Origin: Selaginella tamariscina
Lineage: Eukaryota > Streptophyta > Lycopodiopsida > Selaginellales > Selaginellaceae
NCBI GenBank assembly: GCA_003024785.1
Contig: PUQB01000156.1
Coordinates: 62,001-126,000, forward strand
Reading direction: 5' to 3'
DNA length: 64,000 bases
Positions within the stretch are counted from its first letter, which is position 1; every line of letters starts with the position of its first letter. The translations under genes and the position numbers were made by a program. Shown in pieces: positions 11,431-21,289 of this stretch. The notes beneath the pieces were generated by a model. That model saw only the letters and a list, made by a program, of their open reading frames with translations. It searched no databases and was not told the DNA's origin.

Positions 11431-11807
11431 TGGGACTGACCTTTTAGCGCTTATGGCTCCATCTTTTAGAAATGCAAAATTGAGATTTCTAGTCGAAAAT
11501 GTCATTTTTGATGGATTCTTTCACTTTGAGTTTTTTAATTACCAAGTTTAGCGACTAATTCCATTATTTTAATCCAAAAGCATCAAATTAAAAGTTCAAA
11601 CTAAAGTCAATTTTATGTAAAGGATTGTAATTTACAGATTGGTTCAATACAAAAAGAAATTGATACTGTGTGCATCAGTCTACACACACACAAGCCTCAC
11701 AAGATATCGGATTGTCTACCAGGGTGTCTTCCGGAAAGTACCACCCACACATAAAGCTATAGTAAAAGTGGAATATGAGCTTGATCACACTCTTGCCGAG
11801 TCCACAT

Positions 11808-11808
11808 A

Positions 11809-11842
<34 letters not shown>

Positions 11843-11856
11843 TTATATACATCTAC
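11808..11856. repeat. TA microsatellite
   Basis: A long TA run in copy 1 of the duplication. The matching run in copy 2 (15376-15401) is about 20 bp shorter. Confidence 0.9.
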
Positions 11857-12350
11857 ATTTGTAATCTCCTGTGGCACTAGTGTTATAAGCATGAAATACA
11901 TTGTGTGAATTTGTATTACATCTTCGTTATATATGGTATCGATGCACAGAAAACATTGTCTAAAATTTATGCTCTCGCTTTGCTATATATATATATTTAT
12001 ATATTGTCTCCTAAATGTAAGCCCATGTATGGAAGACTGACATGCATGGGTAGTATGCACTGAGTTTGCTCGTGTGCTCCTTGCTATCCTGCATCTAAGA
12101 TCGTAATATTGCACTTAATAGTTTGTGGTACCGAATAAATCATGTTCTATAATCATTTAATAACAGAAAACAATATTAGTAATTGATCTTCACACTCTAA
12201 ATTAAAGTTTAGAACCACAAATCCTATAGCCTTGATCTCATACAACTCAGACCCTATGCACTCAATCCCATCCTCATGCAAACCTCATACAAACAAAACC
12301 AGCACTTAAATATCTCATGCACTGCTCTTGAAGACATACTATGAGCTAAA

Positions 12351-12975
12351 CTAAGACTCCTCTGTATCCACCCCGTTCATCTCATTCCATTTCTTCTGCC
12401 TTGCTGCATTTAGTTTGGCTCCAGGTGTAAATCTCATTTTGCACTGCTTACACCTTACAGTTGAACCTTGGCTGACTCTCTTTTCCATTGTTAATTCCAT
12501 GGTAGCTAATGTCTCTTGAGCCACAGAATGTACACTCGACATTCTTTTCAGACTCTGGAATTATACGTTTCCTAGGCCTCCCTGGACCCCTATGCCTGTT
12601 AGGTTGCTCAGTCACCAGAAGTTCACCACCAACTTGAGTGTCTTGTGGCAACTCATCCATTGGAAGCTCAACGGTACCTTGAATAGGTTCTGGTGGCTCA
12701 GCAATTGGAAGTCCAACTGTATCTTGAGTGTTGTTTGGCTGTGTAGTGCTTGAAGAAGGGGTACCATCAAAAGTATCGTATTCTCTTGTCAGTGCCTCCT
12801 CCGAAGTATTAGTGCAAGAGCTTCTTTCATTAGAGGCCTTTTCAAATTCAACTCTCCATTCACTTGGCCATGTGTCCCAAGGATTTCCAATCTCCTTTGC
12901 ATTCTTGCCCCATATATCTCCGAGCTCCCTCTCAATCTCAGCAAATATATTCTCTTCTTCTCTATTCATTGCCAT
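12351..12975 (-). pseudogene. AT-hook and Dof-like zinc-finger protein, copy 1, frameshifted
   Basis: Apart from one 7-bp duplication this would encode about 205 residues. Order: Glu-rich N-terminus (REEENIFAEIERELGDIWGK), a three-fold degenerate 15-residue Pro/Glu repeat (around residues 90-135), an AT-hook (RGPGRPRKR, minor-groove DNA binding), then a zinc finger C-x2-C-x21-C-x2-C ending in SQPRFNCKQCKMRFTPGAKL. The spacing, NN, SQPR, CKxC and TxG match plant Dof domains without gaps; the usual Tyr-Trp is Arg-Phe and the RNVPVGG tail is missing. Dof proteins are nuclear transcription factors. A tandem 7-bp duplication (GTGTAAG) between the third and fourth Cys breaks the frame. ATG at 12975-12973 is the first in frame, with TA-rich, TATA-like DNA upstream. 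A transposon-borne zinc finger is an alternative origin. Confidence 0.72.
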
Positions 12976-13261
12976 AGAATATCTGTAATGGATATAAAGC
13001 TTGTTATAAAATAAATATAAAACTTGTAAAATAACTTCTTGATAAAATCACACACACACATATATATAAATATAAAGAGAGAGAACTATAAAACTTAATA
13101 ATGGACAATCTTAAAAGTAGAAACGTGTTGTGAATTCACTTAGTAATATTAAAGGGATTAGGAACAATGTTACTCAATTGTATGAATTATATGCTATCAA
13201 CGTTAAACACGTATACATATTTAGATTTTATACACACAATTTCATGATTACAAACACACGG

Positions 13262-13425
13262 ACATCTTTGTGGATCACATGAACGGGTATAAAGCCTACC
13301 CACCCGCCGGTGGGTACCTTCATAGGGGAGCAGCGGCCAACAGCCGCAAGTCCATCCGGTTCGGTCGGGGGCCACATCCCGGGCGGGAGTGGGGGGAACC
13401 CCATTTTTCGTCCCTCCGAGACACT
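13262..13425. other. GC-rich island with hairpins, copy 1
   Basis: A sharp GC-rich block in AT-rich DNA. It contains two perfect hairpins: ACCCACC-CGCC-GGTGGGT at 13298-13315 and GCGGC-CAACA-GCCGC at 13333-13347, then a G/C-rich stretch with GGGGGGAACCCC. It is about 290 bp upstream of the Dof-like start. Open frames run across it on both strands but show no known domain. It could be a promoter element, a structured RNA or a transposon piece; I cannot decide. Confidence 0.5.
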
Positions 13426-13754
13426 ATATTAGAGTGTATATAATATAAGACGCACTTACCAGAAAAGAAAAAGAGGGAAAGATAATGCTCGACACTCAAC
13501 CTGGATCAATACCTCAATCTTAGCTTGGAACGTTGGCTATTTGCTTAGGAGGGTTGGCTTAGGATTAGGTATATATACTGTAAACTACACGTGGCACCAC
13601 GCAGAGGATAATTTGAATCCCATGGCTATGATTGTTTGTATCAGACCATGCCATTAATAACAGCATTTAATATAATAATTAACTTGGTCAATGATAATAT
13701 CGTGATAAATTATGGTCTCTAATTAAAGAACAATTAAATCTTTTGCCCTTTTAG

Positions 13755-13930
13755 CAATTAGTAGATCTCATTTTGCATTCCTTACAATTGAATTTTGGTT
13801 GAGTTTCTTTCTCATTGACATCCTTTGGTAGATGATCTTTCTTGAGCCACAGAATGTACATTATGACATTCTTTGCACACTCTAGTATTCTAGGCCTCCT
13901 CCAACCCTAAATCAGGTTCTGCTAAATCAT
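13755..13930 (-). pseudogene. Relic of the Dof-like gene, copy 1
   Basis: Minus-strand text gives C-T-F-C-G-S-R in one frame and QPKFNCKECKMR in the next, matching the finger at 12448-12540 with an internal frameshift. The start and AT-hook regions are not recognisable. It lies upstream of the better-preserved gene and in the same orientation, so it is an older duplicate. Confidence 0.65.
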
Positions 13931-14360
13931 AGTGATAAATAAATATAATTTGCAAGTTTCATACGTGAACTTGGACTTAATTTTTTTTTTATAAATTTTT
14001 TTATTTCAACCATGGGCAAGAAGAGTGCACCAGCAAGCAACTCTTGGAGAGGCAAACAAACTGCATTCTCCTTTTGGGGCAGATAAAAATTCATTTGTAT
14101 ATATAGTTCATAGTAGGTATTTCTTGAGTAGTAATTAAAAATTTCATACGAGGCTTAAGTGTGTCGGCTTATTAAATTCAATGACGATTGTGTTTTTCGA
14201 GTCTTAATATGTTGTGAATACATGCATATATAGTGAATTTATTATATTTACAAGAGTAATTTTCAACCCTATTATAAGTACACATATTTGCATTCTTTTC
14301 AGTAGTTATAATTCTAGACTAGGTTCATAAATTGAAGTGTCTACACTGTTCAATTAGGGG

Positions 14361-15004
14361 ATCATAGTGTTTTGACATGGATACATGCATACATAAAATT
14401 TACTTGAATTTGTGTATTTACATGAGTAGAAGAGAGATGCAAAGGCATTCTGTTCTTTCAAGAACGACATGTACAACCTTTACAAACCATAGGGACTCCA
14501 CACACTTTCACTTGTGAGGTAAAAAACTATAATCAATGTTATAATAAACAAAATAATTTAGTAGAACTTAATTAAAAGAGTTTTGTGTATATAGTAGCGG
14601 AGGTTTGCAGTATAGATAGCCATAACAAATTCATAGTGATGTTGTTCACCAATCGGTACAACATTTTGAAGATTTATTTTTGTATATAAAAGACTTCTAG
14701 AATGTTAAAGATCTGAATAAGAAACATAAGTCCATATATTACATATCCAAATGTATAGTGCACATGTAAGTATATAGGATATATAGGAGTAGTATATTTA
14801 TAGTTAACACATAATAATTAGATACTAGTGTAACTATATTTAATTAAATAAACATAACTTATGTTGATACTCATTTTAAGACGTTACTAGCCGAAACCTC
14901 ATGGGAATGATAAAACCCGATAAATATGTTAATCCTAAAATGTAATGATTATATCCTACATATTATGTACTATATATAACCTGAGCATATGTGAATTTCT
15001 AAGT
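14361..15004. other. Spacer between the two duplication copies
   Basis: AT-rich DNA with no supportable gene, LTR or RNA. About 385 bp of it (to 14745) is present in copy 1 only. TA-rich TATATAG text at 14770-14800 is simple sequence. Confidence 0.6.
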
Positions 15005-15903
15005 GTGGGACTAACCTTTTAGCGCTTATGAGTTCATGTTTTAGAAATGCAAAATTGAGATTTTTAGTCGAAAATGTCATTTTTGATGGATTCTTTCACT
15101 TTGAGTTTTTTGAATTAACGAGTTTAGTTACTAATTTAATCCAAAAGCATCAGATTAAAAGTTCAAACTAAAGTTAATTTTATGTAAAGGATTGTAGTTT
15201 ACAGATTGGTTCAATACAAAAAGAAATTGATACTGTGTGCATCAGTCTACACACACACAAGCCTCACAAGATATCGGATTGTCTACCAGGGTGTCTTCCG
15301 GAAAGTACCACCCACACATAAAGCTATAGTAAAAGTGGAATATGAGCTTGATCACACTCTTGCCGAGTCCACATAATATATATATATATATATATATATA
15401 CATCTACATTTGTAATCTCCTGTGGCACTAGTGTTATAAGCATGAAATACATTGTGTGAATTTGTATTACATCTTCGTATATATATGGTATCGATGCACA
15501 GAAAACATTGTCTAAAATTTATGCTCTCGCTTTGCTATATATATATATTTATATATTGTCTCCTAAATGTAAGCCCATGTATGGAAGACTGACATGCATG
15601 GGTAGTATGCACTGAGTTTGCTCGTGTGCTTCCTTGCTATCCTGCATCTAAGATCGTAATATTGCACTTAATAGTTTGTGGTACCGAATAAATCATGTTC
15701 TATAATCATTTAATAACAGAAAACAATATTAGTAATTGATCTTCACACTCTAAATTAAAGTTTAGAACCACAAATCCTATAGCCTTGATCTCATACAACT
15801 CAGACCCTATGCACTCAATCCCATCCTCATGCAAACCTCATACAAACAAAACCAGCACTTAAATATCTCATGCACTGCTCTTGAAGACATACTATGAGCT
15901 AAA

Positions 15904-16524
15904 CTAAGACTCCTCCGTATCCACCCCGTTCATCTCATTCCATTTCTTCTGCCTTGCTGCATTAGTTTGGCTCCAGGTGTAAATCTCATTTTGCACTGCT
16001 TACAGTTGAACCTTGGCTGACTCTCTTTTCCATTGTTAATTCCATGGTAGCTAATGTCTCTTGAGCCACAGAATGTACACTCGACATTCTTTTCAGACTC
16101 TGGAATTATACGTTTCCTAGGCCTCCCTGGACCCCTATGCCTGTTAGGTTGCTCAGTCACCAGAAGTTCACCACCAACTTGAGTGTCTTGTGGCAACTCA
16201 TCCATTGGAAGCTCAACGGTACCTTGAATAGGTTCTGGTGGCTCAGCAATTGGAAGTCCAACTGTATCTTGAGTGTTGTTTGGCTGTGTAGTGCTTGAAG
16301 AAGGGGTACCATCAAAAGTATCGTATTTCTCTTGTCAGTGCCTCCTCCGAAGTATTAGTGCAAGAGCTTCTTCTTTCATTAGAGGCCTTTTCAAAATTCA
16401 ACTCTCCATTCACTTGGCATGTGTCCCAAGGATTTCCAATCTCCTTTGCATTCTTGCCCCATATATCTCCGAGCTCCCTCTCAATCTCAGCAAATATATT
16501 CTCTTCTTCTCTATTCATTGCCAT
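15904..16524 (-). pseudogene. AT-hook and Dof-like zinc-finger protein, copy 2, frameshifted
   Basis: Same gene as 12351-12975. Here the zinc finger is intact (CTFCGSRDISYH, SQPRFNCKQCKMRFTPGAK in one frame) and the 7-bp duplication is absent. Instead, single-base indels occur in the N-terminal half (near 16326, 16395 and 16419) and one near 15962 that changes the C-terminus. A 3-bp in-frame insertion adds one residue near 16372. The two copies therefore broke independently after duplicating, or one or both carry sequencing errors in short runs. Start CAT at 16522-16524 (minus ATG) matches copy 1. Confidence 0.72.
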
Positions 16525-16810
16525 AGAATATCTGTAATGGATATAAAGCTTGTTATAAAATAAATATAAAACTTGTAAAATAACTTCTTGATAAATACAC
16601 GCACACACACACATATATATAAATATAAAGAGAGAGAACTATAAACTTAATAATGGACAATCTTAAAAGTAGAAACGTGTTGTGAATTCACTTAGTAATA
16701 TTAAAGGGATTAGGAACAATGTTACTCAATTGTATGAATTATATGCTATCAACGTTAAACACGTATACATATTTAGATTTTATACACACATATTTCATGA
16801 TTACAAACAC

Positions 16811-16974
16811 ACGGACATCTTTGTGGATCACATGAACGGGTATAAAGCCTACCCACCCGCCGGTGGGTACCTTCATAGGGGAGCAGCGGCCAACAGCCGC
16901 AAGTCCATCCGGTTCGGTCGGGGGCCACATCCCGGGCGGGAGTGGGGGGAACCCCATTTTTCGTCCCTCCGAGA
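16811..16974. other. GC-rich island with hairpins, copy 2
   Basis: Almost identical to 13262-13425, including both perfect hairpins. Its conservation is no greater than that of its surroundings, so the duplication alone explains it. Confidence 0.5.
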
Positions 16975-17309
16975 CACTATATTAGAGTGTATATAATATA
17001 AGACGCACTTACCAGAAAAGAAAAAGAGGGAAAGATAATGCTCGACACTCAACCTGGATCAATACCTCAATCTTAGCTTGGAACGTTGGCTATTTGCTTA
17101 GGAGGGTTGGCTTAGGATTAGGTATATATACTGTAAACTACACGTGGCACCACGCAGAGGATAATTTGAATCCCATGGCTATGATTGTTTGTATCAGACC
17201 ATGCCATTAATAACAGCATTTAATATAATAATTAACTTGGTCAATGATAATATCGTGATAAATTATGGTCTCTAATTAAAGAACAATTAAATCTTTTGCC
17301 CTTTTAGCA

Positions 17310-17470
17310 ATTAGTAGATCTCATTTTGCATTCCTTACAATTGAATTTTGGTTGAGTTTCTTTCTCATTGACATCCTTTGGTAGATGATCTTTCTTGAGC
17401 CACAGAATGTACATTATGACATTCTTTGCACACTCTAGTATTCTAGGCCTCCTCCAACCCTAAATCAGAT
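17310..17470 (-). pseudogene. Relic of the Dof-like gene, copy 2
   Basis: Second copy of the relic at 13755-13930, with the same internal frameshift. It was therefore already decayed before the segment duplicated. Confidence 0.65.
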
Positions 17471-17915
17471 TCTGCTAAATCATAGTGATAAATAAATATA
17501 ATTTGCAAGTTTCATACGTGAACTTGGACTTAATTTTTTTTTATAAATTTTTTTATTTCAACCATGGGCAAGAAGAGTGCACCAGCAAGCAACTCTTGGA
17601 GAGGCAAACAAACTGCATTCTCCTTTTGGGGCAGATAAAAATTCATTTGTATATATAGTTCATAGTAGGTATTTCTTGAGTAGTAATTAAAAATTTCATA
17701 CGAGGCTTAAGTGTGTCGGCTTATTAAATTCAATGACGATTGTGTTTTTCGAGTCTTAATATGTTGTGAATACATGCATATATAGTGAATTTATTATATT
17801 ATTTACAAGAGTAATTTTCAACCCTATTATAAGTACACATATTTGCATTCTTTTTTAGTAGTTATAATTCTATATTAGGTTCATAAATTGAAGTGTGTAC
17901 ACTATTAAATTGGGG

Positions 17916-18549
17916 GATCCAAATGTATAATGCACATATATAGACACACAACCCATCTGTATGTACACATCTACATACATACTTTTATAATATTACTTAG
18001 ATATCCAGACCATTTTACAAGCACAAAAATTGGTAGCACAAAAATAGATGCTTAAGGCAATCAAACTATTTAACAATGCAAAAGAGTTAAGTCAACGGGA
18101 AGGTGAATTATATGCAGACGTTCATTGACTTTACACATATGTCAACATGTCACTGACCAGTGCAACTATTCAAACTTAGTATATGTATGACTTTTCCTGT
18201 TGTCATTGGATTCAGTTTTGCCATAGGTAGAACAAACGGCCCTACTGAGTTTGATTTCAAATAGGAGGACATTAAGATAAATTATTTAGTGTATATTTGG
18301 CATTTTAAGTATTTAGAACAAGCACATATGCATATTCTAAGTATACACGTGTTGTTTATCTTATTTATTGTTTATATATGTGTTTTCTATAGGAGAATAC
18401 CTTTTGGAGAGTCGCAAGAGCAACACTTAGAACTCCAACAACAACACATTGTCAAGCTAAATGCCAAAGACCAAAGCCAATTCTAATGATACAGGAGAGA
18501 TGTCATTTCCTTATGCATGGGTTGTAAGTTTGTTAACATACACATGCAT
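17916..18549. other. Spacer left of element E1
   Basis: AT-rich DNA. A possible exon-like stretch at 18394-18486 follows an AG splice-acceptor-like site and encodes a Gln-rich piece (GESQEQHLELQQQHIVKL) before a stop. No recognised domain, so it is not called as a gene. Confidence 0.4.
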
Positions 18550-18759
18550 TGTTATGACCCGTATAACGAATCAAAGAATATTCCCCAGAAAGGTATAAGC
18601 TAGAATATTCCTAAAGAGCTATACCTAGATCTAAGAGAGAATTAAGGCCACTCAAATATTGGAAGCCTTTTGGAGAGCAGCGTTGGAGACTAGAGACAGC
18701 TCGAGGGAGGTCGGGTGGTTTTGTGAGGGTCTCTAGTTTGTACATAGTGGTGCCTAACA
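18550..18759 (+). repeat. E1 5' LTR, 210 bp
   Basis: Starts TGTTATGACCC and ends GTGGTGCCTAACA. Matches 22138-22346 and, reversed, 42410-42619 and 45712-45919. It is short for a plant gypsy LTR. A GGTATAAGC motif near 18592 is a weak TATA candidate. Confidence 0.95.
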
Positions 18760-18760
18760 A

Positions 18761-18774
18761 TTGGTATCGGAGCA
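18761..18774 (+). other. E1 primer-binding site
   Basis: TTGGTATCGGAGC lies one base after the LTR. It differs by one base from TGGTATCAGAGC, the site complementary to initiator methionine tRNA used by many plant LTR elements. Confidence 0.85.
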
Positions 18775-18959
18775 AGGTTCGAGATGAGTGCTTGGTGGGA
18801 AGGGATAATACCACTTGCGTGGAGACATTGGACACTGAAAGGCAAATTGTCCAAGAAGAAGCAAGTCCAAGGGCAAAAGTTTCAATGGCAGCAATGACAA
18901 GTAGATGCCTAAGAAGCTTTAGGAGATAGAGCGTGGAGAGGAGCACAAAGGAGACTTCT

Positions 18960-19150
18960 CTAAACCACAAGGTAAATTTCTATTTGTTTTTGCTCAACAG
19001 GTAAACTACATGGCACGGGAGGAGCCACACATACGTGCTATTGTGGTGGAGGGACGACTTGGTGAGCATCCAGTGCGAGTCCTTGTGGATAGCATGAGTA
19101 ACTTTGTGTCAACAAAGTTAGTGGAGCAGTGCAGCTTGCCCACAAAGACT
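18960..19150 (+). pseudogene. E1 retroviral-type aspartic protease remnant
   Basis: Text IRAIVVEGRLGEHPVRVLVDSMSNFVS shows the protease core strand; the catalytic triplet DSG/DTG is DSM here, so the site is damaged (E2 reads DSRSS). The protein normally cuts the gag-pol polyprotein. From 19151 the frame enters the 112-bp tandem array and is lost. Confidence 0.8.
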
Positions 19151-19890
19151 GTGCCTCAATATGAATTTGAGGGCTCAACTATCACACAGAGCTACAGTGC
19201 TTGTGTGGAGGAGTTACAACTGGAGGCTGGCAAAACCCAGTTGGTGGAGCTGCACAAAGACAGTGCCTCAATACGAGATTCAGGGCTCAACTATCACACA
19301 GAGCTATAGTGCTTGTGTGGAGGAGTTACAGCTGGAGGTTGGCAAAACCCAGCTGGTGGAGCTGCACGAAGACTGTGCCTCAATATGAGATTGAGGGCTT
19401 AGCTATCACACAGAGCTATAGTGCTTGTGTGGAGGAGTTACACCCAGCTGGTGGAGTTGTACGAAGACTGCCTCAATACAAGATTGAGGGCTCAACTATC
19501 ACACAGAGCTACAGTGCTTGTGTGGAGGAGTTACAGCTATAGGTTGGCAAAACCCAGCTGGTGGAGTTGCACAAAGACTGTGCCTCAATATGAGATTGAG
19601 GGCTCAGTTATCACATAGAGCTACAGTGCTTGTGTGGAGGAGTTACAGCTGGAAGTTGACAAAACCTAGCTGGTGGAGCTGCACAAAGACTGTGCCTCAA
19701 TACGAGATTGAGGGCTTAGTTATCACACAGAGCTACAGTGCTTGTGTGGAGGAGTTACAATTGTACGTTGGCAAAACCAGCTGGTGGAGTTGCACGAAGA
19801 TTGTGCCTCAATACGAAATTGAGGGCTTAACTATCACACAGAGCTAAATTGCTTGTGTGGAGGAGTTACAGTTAGAGGTTGGCAAATCCA
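19151..19890 (+). repeat. 112-bp tandem array inside the protease region, about 7 units
   Basis: Units begin GTGCCTCAATATGA-like at 19151, 19263, 19375, 19468, 19580, 19692 and 19803. Spacing is 112, 112, 93, 112, 112 and 111 bp. Each unit encodes in one frame VPQYEIEGSTITQSYSACVE followed by EELQLEVGKTQLVELH. Since 112 is one more than a multiple of three, successive units fall in successive frames and no single protein can span the array. E2 has only two units at the same place (about 45110-45330), so the array grew in E1 or shrank in E2. Confidence 0.95.
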
Positions 19891-19908
19891 GTTAGCTATA
19901 GTTTGAGC

Positions 19909-19983
19909 TAACCCTAAACCCTAAACCCTAAACCCAACCCTAAACCCTAAACCCTAACCCTAACCCTAAACCTTAAACCTTAG
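19909..19983 (+). repeat. Interstitial telomere repeat (CCCTAAA)n
   Basis: About 75 bp of CCCTAAA units with a few CCCTAA and CCTTAAA variants, the plant telomere repeat. It lies between the protease array and the RT of E1. In E2 the same place holds a few hundred bases of ordinary linker coding sequence (FLAELECVDPKIQWS to [18 protein letters not shown], about 45115-44860). The patch therefore replaces element sequence. Confidence 0.93.
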
Positions 19984-19994
19984 ACTTTGTTCCG

Positions 19995-21270
19995 ACTAAG
20001 CCATGCTAAGGAGCAAGATGTTAAGAGATAAGTGATGGAGCTATTGGAATATGGTTTCATACAACTGAGCAAGTCTTCATTTGGTGCACTAGTATTGCTT
20101 GTCAGGAAGAAAGATGGCACCATGAGGATGTGCATAAACTATAGAGCTCTCAACAAGCAAAAAGTAAAGGACAAGATGCCCATGCCACGTGTGGATACTA
20201 TCATGGATCATCTCGGTTGAGCCAGAGTGTTCACCAAGATAGATTTGCACAGTGGGTATCATCAGATTGCTGTGAAGGAGGCAGATATTTACAAAACTGC
20301 TTTCAGCACTAGCTTTGGGCATTTCAAGTTCACTGTTATACCATTTGGCTTAACAAATGCCCCAGTCACATTCACTCGGTTGATGACTGAGGTGTTTGGT
20401 GACTACTTGCATGACTTTGTAGAGATCTTTCTCGACAATATTCTTATTTATAGTAAGAATATAAAGGAGCATGTGCAGCATTTGCGAAGAGTTCTTCAGT
20501 TGTTGAGGGAGAACAAGCTCTATGCAAAGAAGAGTAAATGTGCATTTGCTCAGTGTGAAGTGGAGTATTTGGGTCACATTGTGATGCCAAGTGGAGTGAA
20601 AACTGATCCACAAAAGGTGGCAGTGGTGGAGCAATGGCCAGTTCCTAGCAATGCAGAAGAGTTACGAAGTTTCTTGGGCATGATTGGTTATTATTAGCGG
20701 TATGTCAAGGATTATGCCAAGAAAGCTTCTCCGTTAACTAGGTTGCTGAGGAAGGACGTTCCATGTGCTTCAGAGAAGATCAGTTTCCAAGCTTTGAAAC
20801 AAGCTTTGGTACATGCACTAGTTTTATGTATTGTAGATCCCTCTAAGTCTTATGAGGTATCATGTGATGCAAGTGGAGTGGCCATTGGAGTTGTACTTAT
20901 GCAAGAGGAAGGATTATTAATGCATTACGAGTTTGGAGGCACTATCTTTATGGTGCAAGTTTCAAGGTGTTTACAGATCACAAGCCTTTGGTGTATTTGT
21001 TCACAAGAAAGAGTTGTCGACAAGCTCGCTGGATGGTTAAGCTCATGGAGTTTGGCAAATTTCCTATTGAGCATCGTGGGGAAGGCTAATGTGGTGGTAG
21101 ATGCTTTGTCACGTGTTAGGAGAGCCACAATAGTTGGAGAATTCCAAACACGCTTATGTAATGCATTAACAAGGACGGTCAATGAGTTTAGCCAGGTAGT
21201 TCAACATGCTCAAGCACAAGACGCTGAGGTGCAGGAGCTCAGAGGACAGCTAGAGCCACCATTCTCATTT
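19995..21270 (+). pseudogene. E1 reverse transcriptase and RNase H, broken
   Basis: RT text [48 protein letters not shown], then FLDNILIYS at about 20430, where the catalytic pair DD has become DN. E2 keeps FLDDILI. Stops fall at 20023, 20218 and 20695. RNase H follows (YEVSCDASGVAIGVVLMQE, then a 5' part with a deletion near 20925 and KANVVVDALSR at about 21090). The product would copy element RNA into DNA but is dead here. Confidence 0.9.
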
Positions 21271-21289
21271 TAGGATGGAGTTTTGTATA

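Larger units (their letters stand above)
11431..14360. repeat. Segmental duplication, copy 1 (about 2.9 kb)
   Basis: From TGGGACTGACCTTTTAGCGC (11431) to about 14360 the sequence is repeated almost base for base at 15005-17915, an offset of about 3.57 kb. Each copy holds a TA microsatellite, a minus-strand Dof-like gene, a GC-rich island and a Dof relic. Text at 14745-14770 also matches the end of copy 2 (about 17920), so copy 2 lacks some 385 bp that copy 1 keeps. Apart from that deletion, differences between the copies are mostly small indels and TA-run length. Confidence 0.92.
15005..17915. repeat. Segmental duplication, copy 2
   Basis: Near-identical to 11431-14360, in the same orientation, forming a direct tandem duplication with a short spacer. 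It ends near TTGGGGGATCC (17910-17920), after which the two loci differ. The left boundary of copy 2 has no gypsy sequence, unlike copy 1, whose left boundary abuts element B. Confidence 0.92.

Noticed and set aside
13262-13425. rRNA or tRNA gene in the GC-rich island
   Set aside because: No 5S or tRNA box motifs; the hairpins do not form a cloverleaf.
18394-18486. Host exon with Gln-rich end
   Set aside because: One short frame after an AG; no partner exons or recognised domain.
18611-18970. 119-codon - strand frame over the E1 LTR (also 45501-45830 + over E2)
   Set aside because: The same antisense text appears in both E copies, across LTR and primer site; a by-product of LTR sequence.
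19909-19983. Chromosome end
   Set aside because: Flanked on both sides by E1 sequence, so it is interstitial.
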